Shown in pieces: positions 54,510 through 64,000 of a DNA stretch of 64,000 bases (positions within the stretch are counted from its first letter, which is position 1; the number at the start of each line of letters is the position of its first letter). The stretch is from Orthonyx spaldingii (taxonomy: Eukaryota > Chordata > Aves > Passeriformes > Orthonychidae): positions 2,040,290 to 2,104,289 of the forward strand of contig VZTJ01004171.1 of the NCBI GenBank assembly GCA_013397795.1, given 5' to 3'. Position numbers and translations under genes: made by a program. The notes under the pieces are model-generated. The model saw only the letters and a program-made list of their open reading frames with translations, did not search any database and was not told the origin of the DNA.

Positions 54510-54592
54510 CATGAGGCCCACCTAAAGAGGGAAGATATTTCTACAGATTCAAAGATTCTTTCTACTAACAACATTAATGTCAAGTTCAATAC
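54510..54592 (+). repeat. Diverged direct repeat, copy 2
   Basis: This is the partner of 54083-54161, with small length differences, for example an extra A in ACTAACAACATTAATG. It could reflect an old local duplication or two fragments of one unrecognised repeat family. Confidence 0.65.
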
Positions 54593-55664
54593 CATTGCTA
54601 AGACACACATTCTCTCCATCCTCTCTGTGGAATTTCATTTGTGTGTGTCAATAGGAAGGACCTTAGGAAAAAGTAAAATGCTTTTTTCGTTCTTAATGAA
54701 TGATGTTTGCTACTTCTGCAGTGGGAAATGGGTGCTGCAGTGCCCTGTTACTCTTAGACAGTGGCATTAAGCTCACTAGAAGAAAATTTTAGAATGACTG
54801 CAACAATTGCAGTCATTAGAAGAGGAACAGTTTCCATCAAAAGAAATACATATTGGTAGTCAACTGGAAAAGCAGAAAGAAGATCCTAATGCTTACCAAA
54901 TTCACACTGGCAGGCTTTTTTCCAGTGAGGATATGTATTACTAGCAGGTGTTGCAGGACACATGAAAGAATTTATCTTCAATAGAATTTGTTTTAACAAC
55001 AGCAATTTAGTGTACAGGTGCCCAAGCAACCCCAAGAATCAACTGAAAAATCAGATTTGTCTCTTTAACGACTAAAATAAAAAATCCTGAAAAATGTAAT
55101 TTTCTCATAATATTCTTCATTTTTATGGAAAAAAAAACCATGCTGAGTGTGTGAAGAGGGAAAGGGTTTTAATTTTCCAAAATTCCTAGCTGGGAAGTAT
55201 TAACATGGTGTTATAAAAACATGTAAAGAAATCTAAAAGACTGGACTGAACCACTCTGAAGAAAAATGTGGGTATAAGTCTGACACCAAATTTTGGCAGA
55301 TGTCACAAACCTACGTAAAGCTCTCATAATACCTTCATAGCTGACATCACTAAATACATCTTGCTGCATGTAACATAACCAAATCATAAAGCAAAAAGTT
55401 ATACTGTCAACAAAGCATTCTTTTCCTCTAAAATGACATGCCATCATTAACATCCATGCTGCTAGCTCTGAATGATGTGTTACCTGCTGTTCTAGCTACT
55501 GTGCAGAGAGAAAAATGGGAGAGAGAAAAGGTTCCCTACAGTTCTGAATTGATCCTATAGTCTGCCCTAGCATACAGAAGGCAAACCTTTTCCAATGTGA
55601 AAATTGATTCAGGTCTTTCAGTCTTCAGTTTCAATCAGAGCATCTGGAACTCCCTTGGGCTGAT

Positions 55665-55773
55665 TTAGAGGTTGAGGTGCTCATGTCTACTGGACATGGT
55701 TGCATTAGTAAGTGTCTCTTCAGAATTAAGAATGACTCCTTCCAGATCAAGTTGTGTGTCTTTCTGGCGAGTG
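55665..55773 (-). other. Candidate terminal coding exon (unidentified)
   Basis: On the minus strand an acceptor-like CCTTTGCTTCTGCCAACAG precedes a frame that reads TRQKDTQLDLEGVIL, continues polar, and ends SSRHEHLNL at a TAA (55665-55667). The entry phase would be 2, which is also the exit phase of the open segment at 62233-62418, 6.5 kb upstream on the same strand. That agreement has a one-in-three chance. A second frame is open over the same DNA, so the case is weak. Family not recognised. Confidence 0.22.
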
Positions 55774-58634
55774 CTGTTGGCAGAAGCAAAGGACTGATTC
55801 AAAACCTAGGGGCCCTTAATAAAGTTACAAAATAAAACTAGCTTAAATACATTCCAGAAATCCAAGAGGAAAAAACTCACCTGCTCTGGGCACTTAAATA
55901 AATGATTTTCTCTACATGCTACAACACCAAGTTGGATTGTCAAACTGAACTGATTGTTACAGACCTTTAATTCTCAAACACAGCACTACACAGGATAAAA
56001 GAAACAGAAAATTCAGAGTACACATACAAGTAAAGCCAGCCCATTTTCTTACAGTTCTTAGAATAATGGTATTTTGATTTCTTTTTCCACCTACCTTTCC
56101 ACTAAATCACTTAGTGGAAAAGTACAATTTTCTATTTCTCATTTCTTTCTTTGTGACACACCTAGTCATGGCTTGCTGTCATTAGTAAAAAAGTTCCACT
56201 GGCCAGTGGTACCCAACAGCAGCTGTACTTGATAGGGGAAATAAGTACCTGTCTTCTGCAAAAGAGTCTCATTCTAGCTTCAAGCCATAAAATAACATAC
56301 CATTTCTGCACTCTGTCCTCTAAACATAACATTGCCTTTCATATCATCCAGTCATGTGGTTATGAAGCACAGAAGTCCTTTTTACTCTTTTGTCTTCTCC
56401 TGCTGTTCACAAATAGGGAAATATCTTTGCAATGAAAGATCTCACATTTGGCTGTATCCTGAGAGAGTCTGTAATCTCTCATCAGCATCTTGGATTCAGG
56501 ATGCCAGCTCTCACTGAACCATGAAGGTAGCTTAAAAGCAAACTAGATTTTTAAAAATACTGTTTGCATATAAAAATCCCCCAAAAAATCAATGGACTGC
56601 TTTTCCTCAACAATGTATTTCTCTCTGAGGATGCAGTAGGTACTGTCTTGTTCCTTTCTATCTATATAAAAAGGTTTATGTACAGTTCAGTCCCAAGAAA
56701 TTGAAAAAGACAAACTAGTCTCTTTTTCCAATTACCTAATCAAATTATCTTCCTTCTTTACTGGTTACGGTAGAGAAAATCACTTCTGATTCTGAAACCA
56801 AAGAATTGCACAGTGCGAGGGAGACTAGGTAAGAAAGAGCCTCTATTCCTAAGAGACAATTTTTTAGCCCTATTTATAAAACAATGAGGTTATAAATAAA
56901 CTAGCAAGAAAAAACCAGGAATTTAAATTATATTTTAATAAATATTTTGCTTCTCCTTTGGCAAGAGGTCTCTCAAGAAATAAAAGAACACAGTGACCAC
57001 AAAGCAGTAGCTTGTGCAGCAGGTCACATTCTGAGTTTCTTAGTTTTAGAGCCTCTCTGAAAGATTGCTTTCTCTTTGCCAGCTAGGCCTTTGATATGCT
57101 TATCATGCATTTAAAGCTATTTATGGATGGATATATAATCCTGTCTAAACCGATTAGAAAAAATTAAATCAATCCACCAGCATCTACTATATTAAATCAT
57201 GTACTCATTACTAAACATTTCTGGAACACCAAACCCCCCCATTAACAATCTTAGTTGGGGGGAAAAAGGTTGGGGTAGAATCCCTGACAAGTTCTCTTTC
57301 TCTCATTTCTCTGAGTGAGAGAATTTAACAAGCAACTGTTTTCCAGCAGTTGACCGTGAAATGGATCATGTTTTATTTATTCTGCACAAATGGCAAATCA
57401 CAGCAAAGTGTAGCCTTGGGATTAATCAGTGGGCTTTTATCACTGGGACACCGGTTGGACTTTGGTTCCTCTCAGAGTGCCTACAAATCACTTTGATTAG
57501 ATGCCTGTCTGAAACATACATCATTTGACTTTTCTAGCTTTAGGCATAATAACTGGAAGACTGTATAAAGGGGATGAGCTTCTACAGAGTGGGTCACTAA
57601 GGCTTGATATAAAGGGTGAAAATTAATGTGTCTGAGAGAAGGCTGAGTAACATCCAGCTATGCTGTGAAAGTCTAATCAAGGAAAAAAAAGTTACAGAGC
57701 CTTGAAACACTGAACTGCCCCAGTTCCTGGATAAAGGCCTGGCACTTTTACAGCTGAGTGCTGGTGGTAGTGCTGGGGGTCACACAAGTTACAGCTTTCC
57801 CATCTCCACTCAGTAGAAGAAAAAGAACTACTATGGAGATGAATCAAAATTCAACACAAATGTTATTGGAAAATTGATATTGGTTAAGATAATTCGTAAT
57901 TGATTTAATTATACCAGCTCTCTTCTATATGACAGGCAGGTGCACCTGGCCTAATGAATCTACCCAGGAGATATTCAAGCCTGCAGCCTGTCATATGTCA
58001 GTGACTTGGTCTTTCTGGAAATGTAGGCAGAAGAGGACCTTAACATTCAGCAATCCTGAAAAGAATACGTGTATTTTCTGGTCCAATTAAAATATGCCCA
58101 AATTTGGCCCAATTCAAACACATGAAACATTCTGTTTTAGATACATTGAAGCTCTTATTAAGGAATTTAGATTTTTCTACATTCCATGTATGTTCTACAT
58201 CTCCCCCTCCACTGAAGATAACGTGGCAGGTTCAAATCTCAGTTGCTTGATTTCCCAGTTCCCACATCCAGGATCTTCTCTACACGACCTGCAGAATAGG
58301 TGTCCCTGCTGCAGTGCTGCGCAGCTCTCCATTATGACTCTTCACACAGAGCAATGATTTACTGCTGCTGCTGTCAGCAAAAGCAATACTAGTTGCAATC
58401 TGATAGTAACTGCATCAACACAAAATAACAAAGGTTGTAAATCTCGCCCTGAAGCTTTGGATTCAAACCCTACAGAGCATGCCATGCGTCGTAATGGTTT
58501 ACTGAAATAGTATGTGCTTAATTATTTGAAATGTGCTTCATTTGATTGCTACATGATACACAAATTTGCAAAGTCCATTTCTGGCATACGGGTTTCCTGA
58601 CTTGGCTGTATATGCTTTTCCTGCTTACACATAC

Positions 58635-58695
58635 AGATCCTATACTGTCTGTAAAATAATTTTTAAAATTTTATTTTATAGACAGCATAGGATCT
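58635..58695. repeat. Hairpin, 25-bp stem
   Basis: Arm 58635-58659 pairs with 58671-58695 over 25 positions, with one A-C mismatch and one G-U wobble, around an 11-nt A/T loop. Outer stem words are AGATCCTAT and ATAGGATCT. Total size of about 61 nt and near-continuous pairing are in the range of a microRNA precursor or a miniature palindromic DNA element. I do not recognise the arm as a known microRNA. No clear TA or 8-bp duplication flanks it. Confidence 0.85.
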
Positions 58696-58766
58696 ACTAA
58701 AAAAATACCTTGGGATCAATCTGGATATGAGGAATATCTTAATGTAAACCATTTTAATTTGGAAAA
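58682..58766 (+). other. Candidate exon overlapping hairpin arm
   Basis: This 85-bp segment follows ATTTTATTTTATAG and precedes AA|GTAAGTATT, a strong donor. One frame is open and reads SIGSTKKIPWDQSGYEEYL then NVNHFNLE. The first 14 bases are part of the hairpin's 3' arm, and the arm supplies the acceptor. No family was recognised. It may be coincidental. Confidence 0.18.
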
Positions 58767-61700
58767 GTAAGTATTACAGTAATATTACTTATATCCTCCT
58801 GTGTGAACATGATAGATGTGTTTTCTTTTCCCTTTGCATATTACTCATTTGATTCCGTTAGCCTCTTGTCAATACCCATATTCACAGCAGCTGCTCCTGT
58901 TCACTGAGCAGAAAGGAAAAGTATTTTTCTTTGAAGATGATGTGAACACTGTTCAATGAATCATTCAGCAAGTACTACTGCAGCTCAGTCATCCTACATA
59001 TTAGACTTAGGACCCTTGAATCTATAGCCAAAATAAGCCTTAGTATAGAATGTCTTCTGTAGTTAAGATAAGCAGTAGCTTGCAAGGTATTAAGGGAAAA
59101 TCCTATACTCTGATCTGAGGTATATTATAATAGGATCTACTTAATATTCAATAGAGTGCTTTCAACACACTTTCATTTTAAATACAATTAATGTATTGCG
59201 ATCTCATATTTATCTCTCTGGAGAGCCTAAGAATATTTTCTCCATTGTACTGAAAATGGAAAAGAATCCTTCGGTGTCCTGACACATTCCTTAGGAGATT
59301 TTCAGTGCTTTAAATCAAAGCACCAAAACAAGAGTTTATTGTAGCAACCCAGAGGGAAGCATCATCTCCAATATCCTGATTCTCTGCAGCTGCTCATTCA
59401 GCATGGATGCAAGCTGGTTATTAACACTAACAAACAGAGACTTCCTTTGGAAGTAAGACCATCTATATGTCCACACTGCACATTCTTTACCATGTAAGAG
59501 GTATCCATAAAAATTTAGGAGAATTTATATCCAGATGCATACCTACTCACATATTCTCATATTTTATATATATGAAGTTTTCATTATAGGAAAAAAATTA
59601 TGCAAGGTGAAAAAGGCCATCAAGATGAAGAGTCAAGGGTTCAGAATAGGCAGTAACAAAAGTCTTAACTCACTTCCACTGTACACAGAGGTTATGATAT
59701 TGTTATCAATTATATGCATAGAATTTTTCAATTGGACTCCTGTCTTATTTGCACTCAGGATAGACAGAGCTCAGGGAGTGAGTTGTTATAACCCCTTGGT
59801 TACTTTTACCCTGATTTTGGCCCTTGGTCTTATTATTTACACAACAGTCTTTCCTACGCTGACTGTAGAGTTGCTAATTTTCTCCTGGTTGTTTCTACAG
59901 TATTCTCCCCTAAATACCTCAGCTACTGCAGTCAATTTTGTTTCTCTCCCCATTTTTCAGACAAAGGAACCAAGGTATAGCAGAAGTGAAAAACACAAGA
60001 ATTCGTATCCTAAATTGATAACACAAACTTTTATTTATCTGCTTATATAGCCTCTTAAAGCACTTTGTATTTCAAAGCAAAACTCCACTAGACATCAGCT
60101 GTGGTTGTGAGAGCTCAGCACTTTTATAGCACTGAGTTAGGTTTGTAGAATGTAAGATCTATAATAAGTGGCAGCTTATAAAAATTTAAGAAACTTCCCC
60201 AAATTATTTTGCGGCAGATACAGGAAAAGACTACAAGGGATAAGAATGGCATTTATTTGCTTTATCCGTGACATCATTCTCCTAACAAATACTTCATTCT
60301 TTCACCACACACCTCATTTCTGCAACAATGAATGATACAATTTTTATTCTATGTATTTAATGATGCTGGAATCTTTAGGAGGAAAGAAGCATATAATGAA
60401 GTAGTGCATTATGGTGTTTATGCACATGAATACCAATTTAAGATTGCAGAGAATACCGACTGCAGTATTTCTTAACTTTTGGCTTCCTAAGTTTTACAAC
60501 ATTAGCATTGGTTTAATGTATGAAATCACAGTAAAAGTGTCTAGGCTATTAATATAAATTTCTTTATGCAGAACAATACTTAATAGTGAGAGCTCTAGAT
60601 ATAGTTTAGTGCAAGCTTCAACTGCTTGAATTAATGATGCCACAGAGGCAGCAGGCCATTATTTCTCAGGAGACCAAGTATAAGTGTGTTTGGAAGACAC
60701 ACCTTTAAAGTAGATTTCATAACCTTTTACTATTAGTAGAGGATGCTAAAATTAAGAACTCTCCAGCATTTTTCATATGTCTCAGGTTTCAGGGGGAATA
60801 TGCTCTAATTTATTGGTTCCTTCTGTACTTTTTAGTCTTTTATACACTTGGTACAATGCATGATTGCAAGGAGCAATTGCAGGAGAAGTTCTGATCAATC
60901 AGTGTACTCCTGGGACTGCACATATTCAGGGATATCGGGGCAGACTGAATTTATGCTAATTGCAGCTTGAGTAGTGCATCTTTCACAAAATTAAAAATAT
61001 TAGAATATAGATCTTCGTACAGAAAACAGAATCACAGATTTTGCCAGCAGTACTACCTGCAAAGGATCAAACATTCTACTTAATCTACAAAAATTAAGAA
61101 ATCCAGTGTAGGAAAACAGAGAGGCATGTTTTGGTGTGCCCAGATTAGTTACTTTGGGATTTCATCAGAGATGACATGAGGTACCTTTGCTTTTCATCCA
61201 AGTGATTTAATTCCATTTCTGAGCTAGCACTACATCTTAGCTCTTGGAAGAAAACCTAGACAGCAATAACAAAGCACTTTGCAGAAGAATTTGTTTGAGA
61301 GAGAGAGAACGAGAGAAAGAAAGGAAAGGGAGCAAGGCATGTCCATACTTCTGATAAAACATATCAGAATTAATTCAAAATTTCTGCAGTTTATTCATTG
61401 CTCTTCAGAATAGATTTATCAAGAGTATAGGCATTCTTAACTCTTGCAAACAAATGACTTTTCAGGTACATATCTATGCGGAATGAGAATATGGATGGTG
61501 CCGTATTTTAACTCTGGCACTCAGAAAATCATCATATTAGATTATCACAACTTAACTGAAGTCAGAAGAAACAGGATATATGATGGATTGTTAGAACATA
61601 ATTCAAATGCTTCTGTTCAGAAATGCATAGAACTTCATGTAATGAGACACATACATTTTCTAAGAAAACCATACATCTCACACAGAAAACAATCTACCTC

Positions 61701-62232
61701 TACTTCCACGTACATAAAACATCCATCTTAACAGCTGGAGAATGCTGCCAGGCAGTGATGTGGGCCATAAGGAGCTTAGCAGTTGCATTCCTTTCCTGCC
61801 TCTCCCCTGCAAATACCTTTGGACCCAGATAAGCAAAGGAAAACAGGGAGATTGTAAGACAAGCCATGGGGTAGTAAGTTATTTCTGATGTAGAAGTATG
61901 TCTTTAACAAATGGAAAATAGTGGTATGATACTCGATACATCTTTATTTTCCTTTCTAAGTTATGGAAGCATCCAAAGCAGGATTACAAAAAAAATCACA
62001 AGAATGTGATACTAGCCCTCATCCCGACTAATAGCAATGGGGAAATTAACCATTCCACTCAAAGGCACTGAGATACTCTGACATGCATTACTATGTTCCC
62101 TGAAACCTGTAGTCTGCAGATATGTGTATTTTAGAAGGAGACGCAATCCCAAACTCAGCAGGGGCACTGTCTCTTGCAGAGACAAAATATAGCCCACCAG
62201 GCCCCCTACTGAGGCAAAAGCTTCCTGCTTAC
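58767..62232. other. Non-coding, no gene confirmed
   Basis: This stretch is AT-rich. Plus-strand open frames at 59535-60050 (171 codons, hydrophobic and Ile/Leu-rich) and 61444-61731 (95 codons) have no recognisable domain. A purine-only GA-rich run lies at about 61297-61332. The minus-strand stretch at about 62080-62150 (reading ETVPLLSLGLRLLLKYTYLQ after a CTCTGCAAG) might belong to the coding-like block to its right. Confidence 0.45.
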
Positions 62233-62767
62233 TTAAAAGTTATCTTGCTGCTCTGTGCAGGGGCTGTTCCTACTCCACACCAGTTTGCTTCCAGCACCCT
62301 CAGGAACTGGCTGAAGCAGGAAGGGCTGCCCTGCTCGGAGTGGCTGATCAGCACAAGCTGCTCCTGCCCCAGTAGCAGCGGCTCCCACAGATCCTGTAGG
62401 TACTTGCAGAGCCACCGCCTGCCAGGGAACAGAGGTAGAATGAAGCTCTTAAGGACAGAAGAATGGCGGCCTGGTGTAGAGCCTCCCATGCCCCATTTCA
62501 AATTCTACTTACAGCCAAGTTCAGCTGGCCCTGAATCTCACTCTCCCTCCAGATGGTGATTAGTGCCCACACATTGGTCTCGAGCCATAAGGCAGCACGA
62601 TCAAGGAAGGCCTGTAGCGAGATGTTTGCAGTTGAAAAGAAGCAGAGCCAATCATTGCAGAAGGAGCAGACAGCTGAGAGAACAGCATGAAGCTGTGCTC
62701 CATGGTCTGAGCAGGGCTGCCCGTACAATTAAGCAGCTTCCAACAAATCTGACCTCTGTTCAACTGA
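62233..62767 (-). pseudogene. Decayed or split coding sequence (unidentified)
   Basis: This block is GC-richer than its surroundings, and its minus strand has coding-like codon use (many CTG, CAG, GAG, ATC). The 5' part, 62513-62767, reads in one frame LLEAA, a TAA stop, then QLHAVLSAVCSFCNDWL and FLDRAALWLETNVWALITIW, ending QGQLNLA. The 3' part, 62233-62418, reads RWLCKYLQDLWEPLLLGQEQ and LVLISHSEQG, with FSQFLRVLEANW following. The two parts could be exons: acceptor CTGCTTTCTGCAG, donor GGCT|GTAAGTAG, acceptor TGTTCCCTGGCAG, donor TTTTAA|GTAAGC, with a 94-base intron. Both lengths are multiples of three (255 and 186). However, the frames do not join in phase and one has an internal stop. 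Without an intron, the intervening frame (WEALHQAAILLSLRASF) also looks coding, with one more stop and a frameshift. The reading suggests helical, Leu/Trp-rich protein. Family not identified. A unitary pseudogene, a retrocopy or a gene with assembly errors all fit. Confidence 0.45.
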
Positions 62768-63197
62768 CTGCAGAAAGCAGACAAAAAGCATCCTCCCCAG
62801 GAATAAATGCTCTGTTCTGCTACAACAATGCAGAAATTGGCTCTACCTTAGGGGTTGTTCCACCACTGAAACCTGTTCACCTTTATAAAGCACAGCAGAA
62901 GACTTCACAGTAGTTTTTACTCAAAATCTAACCCAACTGGAAATGTGCTTATTAATAGAATGACCCTCCATGGATAGCTATAATGTGTAAAAAGAACTGA
63001 TCATGGTCAGACACTGGACTGGCATGGACAAGGATAAGGAGTAAGTGAAGCATTGTCACTTGCTAATGTCTGGGTCTGTATCACAGGAAAGGCAGTCAGA
63101 GTTGCAGGTTTAAACACAAAGGTTTATAAGTACTCTGATCACACCCCAGAGGACTTCATCCATCTCCCACAAACACTATTTCCACTTCAACACTTAC

Positions 63198-63320
63198 CAG
63201 TTCCATTCTTCAGGTGGAATACCATTGACATCCTGATACTGTTCAAAACATTTCTTATGAATCCACTTAATTTTAGATTTTAGATTAAATGCAGGCCCAA
63301 AACTCAAATTCAACCTATCA
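63198..63320 (-). CDS. Candidate internal coding exon (unidentified)
   Basis: This is the best single exon candidate in the window. On the minus strand, a long pyrimidine tract ending CCCCTTCTACTTAG precedes it and GGAACTG|GTAAGTGTTG follows it. Both are strong splice signals. The 123-bp interval is a multiple of three and is open in only one of three frames, with phase 2 at both ends. It encodes DRLNLSFGPAFNLKSKIKW followed by IHKKCFEQYQDVNGIPPEEW. The neighbouring minus-strand block at 62233-62767 lies 430 bases downstream and could be the next part of the same gene, whose 5' end would then lie beyond the right edge. I cannot name the protein. Confidence 0.38.
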
Positions 63321-64000
63321 CTAAGTAGAAGGGGCATTAAGAGAGAAACTAATACAAATTGAAATTTTAAAACTTTACATAATAGAAAAAGTGCACAGCA
63401 TTTTGCACATAGTATATCTTCAGCCAAGTGCTGATCTCAAGTACTATGGATGACTTGCAGTGCCTGCTGCTTATTCTGGGTGTAAAAACAAGTTACCTTT
63501 GTCCATCATTGCCATTTTAGTCTACATTGCATCAAAACTGTTGCTCCTGGTGTGGCAAAGAACCAGGACAGAAGAGAGAAGAGATGGATGATGGTGGCTG
63601 TGAAGGCTGACAGCAGGTGACAACTGAGAGAAAAGAACAGACCTATGTTACCCTACCAAGACATTAAAAAGCCACAAGACATGAAGGTCCACCCAAAAAA
63701 AAAAAAAAAAAAAGAAACAACCAAAAACCCCACAGCATGAAAACTTAATGAAAGAGAGAAAAAAGAAAAGTGTGACGAATCAAAAAGGCACGAAGAATGG
63801 CCCAAAATAAATTCTAGCAAAATAAAAGTGGTTTAATTTCATATTTGAATTCCTAAATCAGAAGTCATTTTGAGTACTGATGAAGTGAGCACATTAATAC
63901 TGTATGCACTCCATGCCTTTGATTATCAGGACATTTCTAACTATACACAAAATTTCAGACTGTCATTTGTCCCTATTTAAGCAATTAAGACTGGATTCCC
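63321..64000. other. Non-coding, possible upstream intron
   Basis: If the 63198-63320 segment is a real minus-strand exon, this stretch is its upstream intron or contains further exons. Splice-like sequences occur (for example TTTTTACACCCAG on the minus strand near 63470) but no convincing in-phase exon was found. Confidence 0.35.
63695..63713 (+). repeat. Poly-A run (19 A)
   Basis: This is a run of 19 adenines followed by an A/C-rich stretch. No retrocopy body was recognised upstream on the plus strand. Confidence 0.9.

Larger units (their letters stand above)
50132..58634. other. Non-coding with weak candidates
   Basis: No gene was confirmed. The stretch contains a splice-bounded minus-strand open segment (50650-50861), a diverged direct repeat (54083-54161 and 54510-54592), and a possible minus-strand terminal exon (55665-55773), each listed separately. 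A short perfect inverted repeat of 11 bases per arm with a 5-base loop lies at 56095-56121. Confidence 0.45.

Noticed and set aside
56095..56121. Short inverted repeat, 11 bases per arm, 5-base loop
   Set aside because: Short enough to occur by chance in a window of this size; no supporting context.
59535..60050. 171-codon plus-strand open frame with hydrophobic stretches
   Set aside because: The Ile/Leu/Phe-rich sequence follows from AT-rich DNA; no recognisable transporter or receptor motif and no regular membrane topology.
61444..61731. 95-codon plus-strand open frame
   Set aside because: Length within chance expectation; no motif or splice context.

Overview
The window is vertebrate nuclear DNA: AT-rich, intron-like or intergenic sequence with no compact gene arrangement, no operons and no open reading frame longer than 267 codons. 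The retroelements point to a bird. Two CR1 LINE copies are recognisable, one of them ending in the avian CR1 octamer tail. A short SINE with a tRNA-Ile-like head joined to a CR1-like tail resembles TguSINE1 of zebra finch (from memory), which suggests a songbird. Assembly Ns occur at 6938 and at 25853-25887.

Layout. 1-1865 is unremarkable. 1866-2234 is a plus-strand CR1 3' end. 2235-22732 is gene-poor, with a C/T-rich tract at 8640-8970. 22733-22779 is a strong hairpin. 23895-24340 is a local GC/CpG-enriched patch. 30061-30540 carries, on the minus strand, a reverse transcriptase fragment with an intact YADD motif that does not look like CR1 and resembles the L2/Rex1 type. 33.1-33.7 kb holds weak exon candidates on both strands. 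34203-34342 is the SINE. 42020-43245 is a long, decayed minus-strand CR1 that includes part of its reverse transcriptase. 44.3-46.5 kb holds a palindrome and two isolated open frames. 50100-50131 is a G-quadruplex-type motif. 54.1-54.6 kb holds a diverged direct repeat. 58635-58695 is a 25-bp-stem hairpin.

The right end, 62.2-63.3 kb, is the best place to look for protein-coding sequence. On the minus strand there is a 123-bp open segment with consensus splice sites at both ends. Next to it is a GC-richer block of about 535 bp with coding-like codon use, interrupted by stops and a frame change. I could not identify the protein; it may be part of a gene running in from beyond the right edge, a pseudogene, or both.

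No complete functional gene, classical RNA gene, CRISPR array or intact provirus was recognised. Exon calls made by eye carry a high false-positive risk and are scored accordingly.
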